A DNA stretch of 64,000 bases from the NCBI RefSeq assembly GCF_035046485.1, contig NC_085138.1, positions 327,356,129-327,420,128 of the forward strand, in the 5' to 3' direction. This DNA is from Aedes albopictus. Lineage: Eukaryota > Arthropoda > Insecta > Diptera > Culicidae. This document shows positions 53,081 through 64,000 of this stretch, piece after piece. Numbering within the stretch: position 1 is the first letter of the stretch; each line of letters opens with the position of its first letter. The notes below the pieces were generated by a model that was not told the DNA's origin, did no database searches, and was given only the letters and a program-made list of their open reading frames with translations. Position numbers and translations under genes: made by a program.

Positions 53081-54037
53081 TGTCGTCTTCGACAAAAATG
53101 TGTGATATTTTAAGTATAAAAAGTGTTCAGACAGGTATTCCGAACCAATCAAAAATATTGGAAGAATCTCGTTTCCTCTAAATTCCTGGTCGAAATGTAA
53201 TCTGCACTGAAGTTAAATGAAAATTTCAAATTCTTAGTTCACTTATACAACATGGTGCACCTTTGTTAATTGTCGATCAAATATATAAAAACGTGAATGC
53301 GTAATGTCATTGGTTGTAATTTTCCCAAAAACTTTCAGTCAGAGTGGACCAATCAATTACTTAGCAATCGCTCGGTTTAAGTTTAATTTCACGTTTTTTC
53401 ACATTCAGTACAGAATGATACTCTGACGAATAGTTATAAAGTTTTATAAGAAAATTTCACGAAAATTTGATGATGATGATGATGATGATGATTGAAGTGT
53501 ACTCACCACCAGCGCAAGGTTTACCTATGGCTGCAGAATTTTTCCAGAAGGGAATTCTTTACCTTATGGTTTGTTGTAGCAGGGTGTGTTAAAATCGCTG
53601 AATTCCTTCGGCAGTCAACATAAAGTTGCTATCTCATGACAAAAGTCTGGCTACTCCAACAGCTTAAGTCCGGTCATCAGTTTAATTAACCCCTTTAGGC
53701 TACCCCTCCGTGTGTGTAAGCCCCGTAATATGAAATGTCAATTGTACAATAATATAATAAATAAATAATGAAAAGAAGAATTACGTAGATCCGGAAAATT
53801 TCACGAAAATATGTTGAAAACCTCAAATAATACAGAGTTGTAAACTTTGAAGCCGTTTGTCTCGAAATTAGGAAAAAACACATGGTCCTCTCTGACTTAA
53901 CATCGACCAAACAGAATTAGAAATAATATTATTGTATATATTTTTATTTCGCTGAATGTAGCAGGTTTTAAAAGATATGACTAATAAAATTTATATCTTG
54001 ATATTCGAAACAACACTCCTAAAAAATAACAACTCAC
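53081..54037. other. nervy intron next to the NHR1 exon
   Basis: Contains a (GAT)8-like microsatellite at about 53468-53491 and otherwise unassigned AT-rich sequence. The minus-strand donor GTGAGT lies at 54032-54037. Confidence 0.5.
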
Positions 54038-54504
54038 CGCCAATGACAGCACCAGGGACCGTACCCGGTCCCCAATGTCCACGTTGGTATCCTGTCCGAA
54101 CTGAACCAGTGCGCCAAGAAAGCGCCGTATCTTGAGCAGCTTGGTTGTGTCCTGCTGTGCCGCTGCGGCGGCTGCTGCTGCCACTGCCGAAGCGGAAGTG
54201 ATGACAGGCGGAGGCGTAATCGATCCCAAACTGCCTCCACCTCCTCCGCCTCCGCCACCACCGCCGCCGCCCCCGGCACTTCCACCGCTACCGTTCAGCA
54301 CTCGAGCCTCGCCCGGCGGCGATGAGCTCCCGTTGCGGCTTGCGACTTGTGATGATGACCCAGTGCCGCCATTGCCAGCACCGCCAGATCTCGGCTGGGG
54401 CACCAGGCTGCTGTGATGCTGTGACACCTGAGGCGAAATCGGCGACCGTGGCGCCACCACTCGCGCTCCTTCCGGTGAGTCTGGCGTTCGACACTGCTCC
54501 TTAC
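54038..54504 (-). CDS. nvy: nervy exon encoding PDSPEG motif, Gly/Ala tracts and first half of NHR1
   Basis: The frame reads KEQCRTPDSPEGARVVAPRS (ETO has TMPDSPVDV at this place), then Ser/Gly-rich sequence, a run of about 14 glycines, an Ala run (AVAAAAAAAAQQ) and finally TKLLKIRRFLGALVQFGQDT and NVDIGDRVRSLVLSLA, the first half of NHR1/TAFH. Donor GTGAGT is strong. I chose the acceptor GTGTATAG after a strong pyrimidine tract, leaving two bases of a split codon; a CAG nine bases further in would start at CRTPDSPEG. The frame stays open upstream to an ATG at 54769, but that stretch (SLALTHYFPSRALLG) looks like intron. Confidence 0.9.
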
Positions 54505-55848
54505 CTATACACGGGGGAGAAAGAGAAACGAGACACGGTGAGAAGATACATCGATTGCGACCGAGTAATGCACGGGACGGGAAATAATGAGTTAATGCTA
54601 GTGACAAGTGACAAGCATTGTGTGTACTAGTATAGTTGGTACTTGGAATGGTTCCTACACGAGCTGCTGCAATCGGGAGCGGAATGGGTGCGCTGAAAAG
54701 GGCACACTCGCACGCGGAACTCAGAAGACGAGCAAACGGGGAATTAATTGAAATTTCAATCAAACTCACTTTAGAGCTGTATACAGAGCTCCATTACCTT
54801 GGGAGAAATTCGTATCCATGGGATGTGCAATTGCTTTGATATGTATGCGCTCTGCTGGTGGTGACGGAACCGACATAATCCATGGAAAATGAAGATGAAA
54901 GACAACAATGGCAGTTCAAATGAAAAAGGGGTGTATTGAGTATATTAGCCGTAAAATCCACGTAGAAATAACAGAGCAAACAAAGTAGATTAGACGGGTG
55001 GCTTGGAAAACAACGTTAGACATAATTGTAGTAACTAATCAGGTAAATACTCAAAATAAAAAAAAAACTGTTTCTCAGATAGGATACTAGCAACAATCAG
55101 ATTCATTTTCATTTCCATCTTTTCCGTAACTAAGGACAGCAGGAGGAAATGTTGATTTATGGAGGACCTCTGATTCAGCGCACACTTATATATTTGTACT
55201 ACAAGGAAGGTTGGGAGAGGATCTTAAAAAACGAATATCCTGGAACTTTCCCAGAGGTCACTATAGCAATTCTACCAGTGATTTCCATGGGGTTTTCTTT
55301 CAGAACTCTAACAGCGAAGGATTCTTCGCTGTTAGATTTCTCCTCTTCTTCGAGAGGATAGTTTAGGCGATTCTCCAGTGATAATTTTCAGTATTTCCTC
55401 CATATATTCTCTCTGAGCCTTGGTATAACTGGTAGAATTCCTGTGCAATATTTCTAGAAATTGCTGCTAAAATTTTTTGAAATATTTATGTCCACGAATG
55501 TCCTTGAAAATTTTTCAAATTCACATCAGATTACAAATTTCTTAAGAAATATCATAGAAAGTTCTTTATTAATGAGATATTTGGCCCCTGGCTAGTTCAT
55601 CTCGGGTTGCACGCTGTACTTCCATTCCGAAGGAAGAACTCATAATTTGTGAGTATGTATGTTGGAAGTCGGAAAGTTTTCCCGTCAAAAAATCTTATAA
55701 ACTATGAGACATAAAAACACAAGAAATTATTATTGATTATCTACCTTTTTCATGTATATCGCCTTCAGTTTCTTTGAAGATGGTTTTGAAACAATTTGGT
55801 TTTTAAATTTATAATTTTATACGAAAGAGCATCTTTTTCTGAGCTAGC
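54505..55848. other. Upstream nervy intron or alternative 5' exon
   Basis: The acceptor tract (CTTTCTCCCCCGTGTATAG, minus) is at 54505-54523. The nervy frame stays open through it to an ATG at 54769, but no family similarity extends there. A small stem CTAACAGCGAAGG/TTCGCTGTTAG lies near 55308-55336. No first exon was recognised. Confidence 0.4.
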
Positions 55849-55907
55849 ACCAAAATAAAGTTCTAAAAATCTGAAAAAAATCAAGATTTTTAGAACTTTA
55901 TTTTGGT
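55849..55907. repeat. Perfect 24-bp hairpin
   Basis: 55849-55872 is the exact inverse of 55884-55907 (ACCAAAATAAAGTTCTAAAA), loop 11 bases. Confidence 0.75.
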
Positions 55908-56195
55908 ACCTAAAATAAATTTCAAAGAGATTTTTTGAAATCACCTTTTGACAGCTGGGTAACTGTTTGACAGCTCCACCCAGTACAAAATGCGACGAGG
56001 GATGATTCGACAAATCGCTCCCTTACAAACTTAAAATTGATTTTTAAATAGGTTCCCGGGCACCAAAATTCATGAAAATTTGGATTTCGGCTCAGTTTCG
56101 TATGCAGATTCAGAATATGGAATTATCTCAACACCGGTAAAGAAGCCAATTAAATTTTCATGATGATTAACCTGGGCTTGTAAGGGGAATATCTG

Positions 56196-56448
56196 TAAGT
56201 AAAAAAGAAAATTGTGTTAAGTAGCTACTGTTCCTTTGAATTCCATTAAGAATTTGCATCCTTTGACAGATACGTATTCCGACCTCAACTGTAAGGTCGT
56301 CTTCAGTGTCTTGTACTTGACTTGACTCAAGTACAAGACACTGAAGACGACCCTACAGTTGAGGTCGAAATACGTATCTGCCAAAGGATGCAAATTCTTA
56401 GTGGAATTCAAAGGAACAGTACTTAAAACGATTTTCTTTTTTACTTAA
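56196..56448. repeat. Long hairpin element, about 125-bp arms
   Basis: The arms pair almost throughout: ACCTCAACTGTAAGGTCGTC with its inverse GACGACCCTACAGTTGAGGT, GAATTTGCATCCTTTG with its inverse, and TCTTGTACTTGA around a 6-base loop at 56321-56326. It is non-coding; the frame at 56217-56411 spans the palindrome. No clear duplication at its edges. Confidence 0.85.
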
Positions 56449-57793
56449 TTGTATTTTGTTCGATTCTTTTCTTACTACGTGGAATTCTCCAGAAAAATTA
56501 TTTTGAGATGCATAAATTTCTTATAAAGTTAAACTGTACCAGAGACCAAATAAGTTTCAACATGTTGTCATAATAAAATGGGAAAGTTTTTGAAGAGCTC
56601 TGTCAAAAATCCTTCTATGCGTCTACTAGACTCCGTACATGTAAATCAGCCACATATCATGTAGCAGAGTTGTGCAATTCAAGGATGGTTCATGCCCAAT
56701 GATTGTAACTTCAAACTTTTGCCGTTCGTCAATGCAAAATCTAGTCACGCCAAAGGAACTCAAGCTAAGCGTCGTTGTAAGCTGTATCAACAACATTCAA
56801 AAACAGCTATCGTCTCTTCTTCTTGAAACACACGATGAAACACGAAGCTCTGACTGCATTAGTTTTTGCTCTACGCCTAATCTAAATTCATATTCACGTG
56901 GTGTGCTATTTGTGTTTGTAGTGCCGTGCCAAGAAGCACAATAGTATAAGTGCAAATTGATCACCATTGGAGCAAATTTGATGATGGTCGTTAAACAGCG
57001 AGTGTTGGAATCTCTGCGTCGGAGCGACGTTAACGTTGAGTTGCTTCAACAGAGATTTTCAAAGAAAGAACGTGGTGAAAGTTCGTATAATGCGTTTGTC
57101 GCGAATGTTTTTGTTAGAAATTTGAGGTATATTTTTTGGATTAAGAGGATGGTGATGGTGCAGAAGATTGCCATGTAGAGTTTCTGGAAAGAAAATCCCC
57201 TAGAGAAAATTTTCAGGAAACTCCTCGTAAAACTAGTTGTAAAATTTATAAAAGATGATTGCATCAAATATATTAAATTAAGAATATGACCCACTCTGGC
57301 GCAAAGTTGGCGAACGCATTTTACCGATAGCAGCGCCACGGTTGACTCGCGGTCTAACTAATTCACTGCCGCAAACCGGCAGGTGACTACGATTGAAAAA
57401 GAAAACGAAAACAATGAAAACTTTGATCGAGCTTGAGACGTCAATTTCATGGTTCTGGAGCACCAAGCCCAAATGTGTGGGATGCACAAATGCAATTTCA
57501 ATTCGGAAGTTTGTAATGCTGAATCAAGTTTTATGGTCTTTTTCATGAAAACTGATCTTCGACACGTTTGGTTTGAGTGCGAACTACGTCGAACTACGAC
57601 TCTCTCAAAATAAAACAACGTCTACGACGCAGCAGAAAATCATAGCTACTTCGATTATTTATTGTTCAAATGGTTCGATTTGCCGCCGCAAGTGACGCTG
57701 TCTTTGAATCAGTGTTCCTGATTTCCACTTTTCATCTTCTTCCACATTCGAAGACAGTCAGCAGCGAACGGTTGTCGCTTTAGTTCGTGTGTA
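56449..57793. other. Unassigned, probably nervy 5' intron or upstream
   Basis: No recognised repeat ends or coding similarity. Frames such as 56672-56944 and 57358-57618 lack features and codon-usage support. Confidence 0.35.
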
Positions 57794-58481
57794 GGGGAAC
57801 AGAGCCCAAAATGCCAAGATGGGGTAAAATGGCCCAGCTCATAAAATCATTCCTGAATGGGACGTGTTCATTGCTGTAAGTGAATGGTGTCAAGATATGT
57901 TTGCATTAATCATTCTTATAGAAGCTAGGCCGCCAAACCCACGGAAAATCTTTTGATTTCCCAATGAAAATTGGCAACTTCCGGTTTTTCGTGCTTGCAA
58001 TAAAGGTTTTTGGGTGATTTTATTACCAGCCAAGTGTTTCCAATGAGATTGAGGCGTCCATGGAGGCACATGGTTGTTGATGTCTACGCTATCCATGTTA
58101 GGGGTCATTCAAATATGACGACCATCGTTTGGCGGGGAAAGGGGTGACACTCCATGTATTGAGTATACGAAAAAAACGCGACAGAGGAATGAAAGTGAGT
58201 CGAAAATGCCAGAAAATTAATGGACGTAATTTTTGAATGTTTTCATGAAGTGGCATCTTACCCCATGTCAGGTGGCCTTTTTGCACCACTTCCGTTTTAC
58301 GAACCAGTTTTTGAAATCGCTAAAAATCGATGAAAATGCAATAATTTAGTGAATATTTTTGCTGAAGCATCGAGCAAATATTGTCTAGTTGCTGTTACCA
58401 CTTTGAAAGCCTAACAATTCAGGCTATATATCATTGAAAACGATGAAAGTTTGAAAAATGGCATATTGCCCCACTTTCCCC
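57794..58481. mobile_element. TA-flanked MITE, 688 bp
   Basis: The left GGGGAACAGAGCCCAAAATG and the inverse of the right end, GGGGAAAGTGGGGCAATATG, resemble each other and both are flanked by TA. The phrase TGGGGTAAAATGGCCCA near 57820 is echoed by ATCTTACCCCATGTCAGG near 58256. It is non-coding. Confidence 0.55.
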
Positions 58482-58708
58482 TATGCTTATCAGCGACGAC
58501 AGAAAACTCCGACGAATGGTGGGAAGCCACACTTGGAAATAACTCATTCGTCCACATTCGCATTGCAAGCGAATGCGATTCGTGAGTGATGCGATTGATA
58601 TTGTGCAGACGAATTTTTGATGTTTTCGAATTATTTTCTTTGTTAATCTAGCATTTCAGCAAACAATAAAGTAAAAATGTATGCATTACATGCAGAAATT
58701 CTCTTCTA

Positions 58709-61394
58709 AGGACTGTTCAATTTATAAAACGGACAACTTGCCTTTGCGATATCTTTTTTATTTTTCAATAAAATCATTATCAGTTTTTTGCATAACTTTC
58801 TATAGGGTAAGGGAGGTATTTTGGACCCCTTTAGGAAGTGGATGAACAATTCAGCGAATAAAGAAGGTTCCCACTTCAAAATATGGATAATTTCAGTAGG
58901 CATTACGTAGAGCAACAAGTTTTCTGTCGAAAAAGGCCAAACAGAACTCGAAATTGGTGTAGTAAATACAAGAAATATCAAAACTCCTGAAGGATCTCGG
59001 GCTTCTATTTTGGACCACCTGATTTTATTTTGGACCACCAAGTGCACACATTTTGGCCCACCTAATTAAACTTCAATTGATTCATAAAATCAAAGCCACC
59101 TCAGCAAAAATTTAAAAATAATTAAAACTACGTGAAGTTTACATCTTTTCTATTCATTTTTTGAGGCAGGGAACGTTTAAAAATTACGTAACGGTAAAAA
59201 AAATGAAATTTTGTTGCAATTGCCAGTTTTTACGCATTGTAGTATGATGTTTTATAAAAAAAATGTGACACGAAACGTGTATTTAATAATTATTGCATGA
59301 CGTCAGTCACCATGTATAAATTACGTAACGCTTAATAGGAAGTGTGGAAGTCTAGTGATTTTGCTAAGTATAAAGACGTTCCACACATATTTTAATGAGT
59401 GGAAAGGCCATCAAAAATAAAGTAATTTGAATGATACGTAATTTGTCAAACATACATTAGATAACACATTGTCGCAGTCATCAACTGATTGCCGAGAAGG
59501 ACAAATTTTCTACACTGGATGACTAAACACCTGAAAATTTCAACTTGTCGACAAGTTGTTAGGACACAAACCGAATCGAAATTTTTAACTTGGCGAAAAG
59601 TTGTTAGAACAAATCGAACCCACAACAATTTCATTGTAAAATAAACGTATAACAACCCAGATCACGGGGGGTCCCAACTTATTCTATTTATATGTTTTAG
59701 AGTACATTACATTGGCATGAATATTTTGTCCCTTAAGAAGGAACTGGAGAGATGGATCTGACCTCGGATCTGACAGGTGGTCCAAAATATGTCCACATCT
59801 GATTATGTTGAACATATTTTGGCCATACCTCAAACCACCATTTTAGTGAATATTATCGCTCCACCGAGGTTAAGAACAGTTTATTTTGAGTTCTTACAAG
59901 GCCCTAACTACATTCACATGAAATAAATATTTATTTGTAAAATTTAATACCTCTTCGAAGCCGACTACAAATTTGTCACCTTCTTTGTTTTTGGTGCTTT
60001 TTCGTGCGTTTCATTGGAAGTGAAAACATTTTCTCTATTTTTGATACTGAACAGCATATTTAACTGACATCCAAAATAAAGGTCATAACATAATTGAATA
60101 CTTTTCGTGTTCCAATAAAAAATTACCAAGATTTAGTAGAGATTATGTGATAAATATCATAAAACTCCCTAGGTGGGCCAAAATACCTGCCCGGTCCAAA
60201 ATACCTCCACTACCCTAGCTATTCTCAAATGTAGGAAAAATACAACATTAAGCAAAATGTTTTTTATTGTGTAACTGAAGCGGTTTTCGTAAAACATCAA
60301 TAAAAACCCATTTCTCAAAATTCGACATAACTTTCCACATACTTAATATGCACATTTTCAAGAAGTTTTTAATGTATTGGAATCTTATACTATTCTATTA
60401 AAGGTAAAGCTTAATAGTTTGTCAGTAATAATGCACCAAGCAGTCTCCGGCTTGATATGATGAGTTGCCTTATTTTCATAGAAATTATGAAAAAATGTTC
60501 ATTTAAGTCCTGTGCTGCAATAACATCACGGATTCGGCTAAAAAATTGTCCAGAGTAGTAGAATATTGCTCTCTGAATAATACAGAAGAAAAATTTAATT
60601 ATAATTGCGTCTTTCATAAAAAATTTAATCCATAAAGATGGCCATATTGAAAAATGTCAAACCCTTTTCTCCATTGATGCAGATATTCGACTCTAGCGAA
60701 TCTTGTTATTTTTATTTTTCAGCAAAGTTGGTCCTATGTTATTGTACACCTTATTTAATAATAATCGGATGCAAAGTTTTCATTTCCAACATTATTGTTA
60801 TGCAAAATTTGCATTAGGTTGCATGGCTATTTGGAAGAACCTTCAAAGAACGAAACCGTTTTGATTACTGTGTCTGCAATAGCGCACAGTAACCAAACCA
60901 GCAATGCTATTAAGAAGCAGTTTTCTGCATTTAAATCCACATTATTCCCACTTTCGACAAGATGCATAAAAAAAATGATTATTTAATATTTTCATGCCCT
61001 TTTTGCTTTACAATTGAATTTTATTGAAAAAATCGAATCTTGCTTGAGACTTTAATATCTCAACACTTAATTTTCCGATTGAGTTTAAATTTTGCCAGAA
61101 TGTTTATTAATCATGCTGCTGCCGCATGGCACATACTTTTCTGGTACAAAAAACGATATACCATATGTGAACAGTAATTTTATATATATTTTCAATTTTC
61201 AGCAATCAAAATATTCGCCTTATTGAACACCTGGCCGATTTTCTATAAAATAAAACTATTTTTATTCGATGCCAAAATGATCATTGTAATGACAGATGAT
61301 GTACTGAACAACGATTCAAGGGTGGTTAAATTTGAACTACGCGTCATCTTTTTATAGCCTTATAAAGTTGTCCGTTTTATAAATTGAACAGTCC
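58709..61394. mobile_element. TA-inserting element, 2.69 kb, with nested insertion
   Basis: Perfect TIRs of at least 28 bp begin AGGACTGTTCAATTTATAAA on both ends, flanked by TA (58707-58708, 61395-61396). No transposase frame survives. A 1.4-kb element (58805-60215) is inserted near its left end. Tc1/mariner-like by duplication type. Confidence 0.85.
58805..60215. mobile_element. Nested TA-inserting element, 1.41 kb, GGGTANNGGAGGTATTTTGG termini
   Basis: Ends GGGTAAGGGAGGTATTTTGG and, inverted, GGGTAGTGGAGGTATTTTGG, flanked by TA. The phrase TTTTGGACCACC/GGTGGTCCAAAATA recurs several times inside (58985, 59020-59040, 59773). It is non-coding. Confidence 0.8.
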
Positions 61395-61396
61395 TT

Positions 61397-62476
61397 ACTT
61401 ATGATAATAGCCGCTTCGATCGCTCACCAGCATTCTTCACCATTCACCATTCATTCATTCACTTGCGATCCAAACTGCGACGAATGACAACGAATATTCA
61501 TGTCAAGCAGCTGGCTCATCGCTTCCCATTGGTGATGGGGTTGCGTGTTTGATCGCGACGATCCACTTGCTGCATCTTTCTCGATTCGCTTCAGCAAAGA
61601 GGAGTGAATATGAATGGAGTGAGGCGAATATACCGATCCTTGCTTCGAATGAATCCGTTCGCCGATGGATAGTATGAAAAATGCAAGAGAGATAACCCAC
61701 TACTTAAAAATCTTTGATTGCATGAATTTCACACGAGGAACCTAAATGTTTTTTTCGTATAAAACATGTATTCTGAATTCATTTAATTCTCTTAAAACTG
61801 TTAACAAGTACATACCAGGAAATAATGTGGTAAAAAACTATTAAATTCGACAGTCTTTGTAAAAACCAAATCAGCACAAAATTAACGGAATGAAAGATAA
61901 CTTCATATGCGATTCTGAGGAAATGAAACACATTTTATGCACGAATTTCTTGAAATTATAAATTAAAATACGGTAAAAGGTCAAGGAACAATAAGTTAAA
62001 GAGAGTGGGAACGTGGATCCAGAAAGTAGAAGAACAACGCTTGCGACATTGTTAACTTCATATTTTTTTTCTGAAGAGAAGATCCTTCTTAAACTTTTTC
62101 AGTAGTTTCTGGTATTCACCTGGAGATTTGTTCAGGAAATCCTCACAGAATATCTGCAGTTTTTTTTTCTGGTTTTACTCAAAATAATCATTTCAATCTG
62201 GGATGTTTCCTGAACTTTCATCTGGTATAGTTTCAGCAGTTCTTTTCTGTTTTTTTTTTTTCAGAAAGTCCTTCTGGCATTATTCCAGATTTATCTTCTG
62301 GAATTTATGCAATTTTTTTTTCTCAAATTGCCTTAGGACATCTTTCTGAGATCACTCAAGTATATTCTATATATGTGAAAATCTAGGTATAATACACTGG
62401 AACCTCATTGGCTGAGTGTGCTTAAATTAAAAATGTGAATGAGGATGAGCATGAGCATTGGTGCATTGTGCATATA
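61397..62476. other. Unassigned with short GAATTC/CTTCTGG repeat
   Basis: 61430-61690 includes CACCATTCACCATTCATTCA. 62080-62340 is a degenerate TTTCTGGTATTC-type repeat with T tracts. No gene. Confidence 0.4.
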
Positions 62477-63397
62477 CAGGGGATGGCCATAATGTTTGGG
62501 ATAGGCAACTTTTTTTCTTTCTTAAAAAAGTTCAACATGCTGTAACTTCTTATAGAGTGCATCAAATATTCTCAAATTTTGACCGTTTGTCAACCTATTA
62601 TATGTGCATCAGTGGTACAAATTTGAGCATGATTGGTTAATTTTTCGCAAAGTTATAACCGTTCTGGTAAAACACTATTTTTAAGACTATCAGATTTTGA
62701 ACTCTCATATCTCGGAGACCAGTGAACCGAATTGAATAAAATTTTGAGCGATTATCAACATTATAATAATGCTTGAAAATTCATCAAAACATAGGTACTT
62801 TTTAAACGTTGAAAAAAATTATAATAGATTGACAATTTTGAATCTTTTTCGAAAAAAATGTATCTTTTTTACATTAATGCCGTTAAATTTTATTTTTGAT
62901 ATCCAAAGATTTTCTACTTCTGTTCATATGATATCTATAATAAGATATATAAGAGCCTATTAGGATTAAAGGGAGACATGTTTAGTAATTTGTAAGCAGT
63001 ATTGTAAATTTGACTAATTTTCCTCTATATGGGTGAAAATTTCAAACCATCATAACTTTTATCAACGTTTAAAAAGTACCTATGTTTTGATGTATTTTCT
63101 AGCATTATTATATTGTTGATAATCGCTCAAAATTTCATTCAATTCGGTTCACTGATCTCCGAGATATGAGAGTTCAAAAATTGATAGTCTTAAAAATAGT
63201 TTTTAACCAGAACGGTTATAACTTCGCGAAAGATTAACCAATCGAGCTCAAATTTGTACCACTGATGTACATGTAATAGGTTGACAAACGGTCTTAATTT
63301 GAGAATATTTGATGCACTCTATGGAAAGTTACACCATGTTGAACTTTTTTGTGAGAGAAAAAAAGTTGCCTATCCCAAACATTTTGGCCACCCCCTG
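62477..63397. mobile_element. TA-inserting foldback MITE, 921 bp (CAGGGGAT family, member 3)
   Basis: CAGGGGATGGCCATAATGTT and the inverse of the right end, CAGGGGGTGGCCAAAATGTT, are TA-flanked. Subterminal GGGATAGGCAACTTTTTTTC and TTGACAAACGGTC are mirrored. Closest to member 2. Confidence 0.85.
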
Positions 63398-63524
63398 TAT
63401 ATATTAAGAAAGGCTTAAAAAGAGGGAAATTTATGCATTTATTAAGTTTGGGCTTCAATGTGGGAATCAAATTCGCGAGAACAGGTCTTGCTCCCAGCCA
63501 TTCGAAGTGGGCCTAAGCCGTCCT

Positions 63525-63599
63525 CGGACGCATAAATGTCATGTGTTACAAAAGAAAAACACGAGAAAGCGTGTGTAACTTGTGACATTTATGCGTCCG
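63525..63599. repeat. 75-bp hairpin
   Basis: CGGACGCATAAATGTCA is the exact inverse of TGACATTTATGCGTCCG; inner TGTTACA/TGTAACT pair as well. Confidence 0.75.
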
Positions 63600-63609
63600 A
63601 CGGCAGTAA

Positions 63610-64000
63610 GGGGATGTCCAGAAAAATCCCAGAAGGGGGTTCCAGGGGCTTCAGGGGTGTTTTAGGGGGTTATTTCAGGGGATTTCAGAGCCTTTTTAGG
63701 GTGTTCTGTCAGGATATGTTGGTGTTTTAATGGGATTATGGGAGATTCAGGGGAATTTCTATAGTATCAAGGGGGTTTCAAGGGGATTTCAAAGGGCTTT
63801 AAGGGCAATTCAGGGGATCTCTGGAGCCTTTAAAGTGCGTTACAAGGGTTTTAAGGGTCGTTTAAAGGCATTCCAGAGTCATTTCAGAGAGTTTCAGGGG
63901 GATGGGCATTTTAATGGCGTTCCTAGAGGTTTTAGGGGCGTTCAATAGCATTTCAAGGGCGTTTAAAGTTTTTTTTAAATGCGTTTTAGGCAGCATCCAT
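63610..64000. repeat. GTTTCAG-type degenerate satellite at the window edge
   Basis: Units like GGGGTTTCAAGGGGATTTCA and GCGTTTAAAG resemble the array at 43061-44225. Frames 63536-63948 come from the repeat. Confidence 0.65.

Larger units (their letters stand above)
10283..54504 (-). other. nvy: nervy (ETO/MTG family co-repressor) transcription unit, partial
   Basis: Eight minus-strand exons join in frame with GT-AG introns and contain, in order, NHR1/TAFH, a Ser/Pro linker, NHR2, NHR3 and a MYND zinc finger, the full architecture of the ETO/MTG family. In Drosophila, Nervy is a nuclear co-repressor acting with Su(H)- and E-protein/proneural-type factors and also serves as an A-kinase anchoring protein in axon guidance. 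Those roles are family knowledge, not shown here. Introns inside the window are 11236, 19286, 92, 9475, 58, 81 and 2207 bp. The large ones are mostly transposable elements. The start codon and any N-terminal exon are upstream of 54504 and were not found. Confidence 0.93.

Noticed and set aside
54034..54416. Proline-rich or other proteins in alternate frames
   Set aside because: Shadows of the nervy Gly/Ala-rich exon in other frames.
53981..54769. Complete 262-codon gene starting at 54769
   Set aside because: Only the part from 54504 onward matches nervy; it is a spliced exon with a strong acceptor, and the 3' end reads into an intron past GTGAGT.
1..64000. CRISPR array, bacterial operon or viral integration
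   Set aside because: Tandem repeats lack spacer/repeat regularity, and all long frames are LINE or nervy; no viral protein signature was seen by eye.

Overview
The window is eukaryotic and looks like a culicine mosquito, most likely Aedes. It is AT-rich, intron-rich and packed with nested transposable elements of kinds known from Aedes: a Feilai-type tRNA SINE, a JAM1-like RTE retrotransposon, LOA/R1-type and CR1/L2-type LINEs, and hAT-, Transib- and TA-inserting MITEs. Species level is inferred from element types and was not tested by a search.

One host gene is recognised. Eight minus-strand exons between 54504 and 10283 splice in frame at canonical GT-AG sites. They encode the conserved body of Nervy, the insect ETO/MTG (RUNX1T1) co-repressor: NHR1/TAFH (54038-54504 plus 42655-42801), a linker (23202-23368 and 22935-23109), NHR2 (13064-13459), NHR3 (12838-13005), and a MYND zinc finger (12649-12756) whose last zinc ligand lies in the terminal exon (10283-10441). 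These exons total about 594 codons; the 5' end of the gene is upstream, beyond 54504 and perhaps beyond the window. Most of the window is therefore nervy introns of 11.2, 19.3, 9.5 and 2.2 kb. About 8.7-10.28 kb is probably 3'UTR, and 1-8.7 kb is downstream flank.

Layout. 1-8.7 kb: a LOA/R1-like LINE broken by nested MITEs, then a Gag zinc-knuckle relic and an RTE fragment. 8.7-13.5 kb: 3'UTR and last four nervy exons, with a 1.8-kb hAT element inserted 45 bp from the last acceptor. 13.5-22.9 kb: R1-type and RTE relics, many MITEs, and an ATCTTGG minisatellite carrying four insertions. 22.9-23.4 kb: two nervy exons. 23.4-42.6 kb: MITEs, an R1-type ORF1 relic, a SINE with a 22-bp target duplication, long degenerate GAATTC-type repeats, a second LOA copy and a 1.65-kb Transib-like foldback. 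42.7 kb: NHR1 exon. 43-54 kb: a GTTTCA satellite split by a nearly intact CR1/L2 LINE (44.2-48.9 kb), more minisatellite, and a non-coding LINE-like element with 5' tandem monomers and a 23-bp target duplication. 54.0-54.5 kb: NHR1/Gly-Ala exon. 54.5-64 kb: nested TIR elements and hairpins.

No CRISPR, operon, bacterial gene or clear viral insertion was seen. The most unusual features are the density of datable nested insertions, long perfect inverted repeats inside introns of a transcribed gene (potential dsRNA sources), a SINE whose 3' region resembles a LINE-like element in the same window, and MITEs carrying tRNA-like Pol III promoters.
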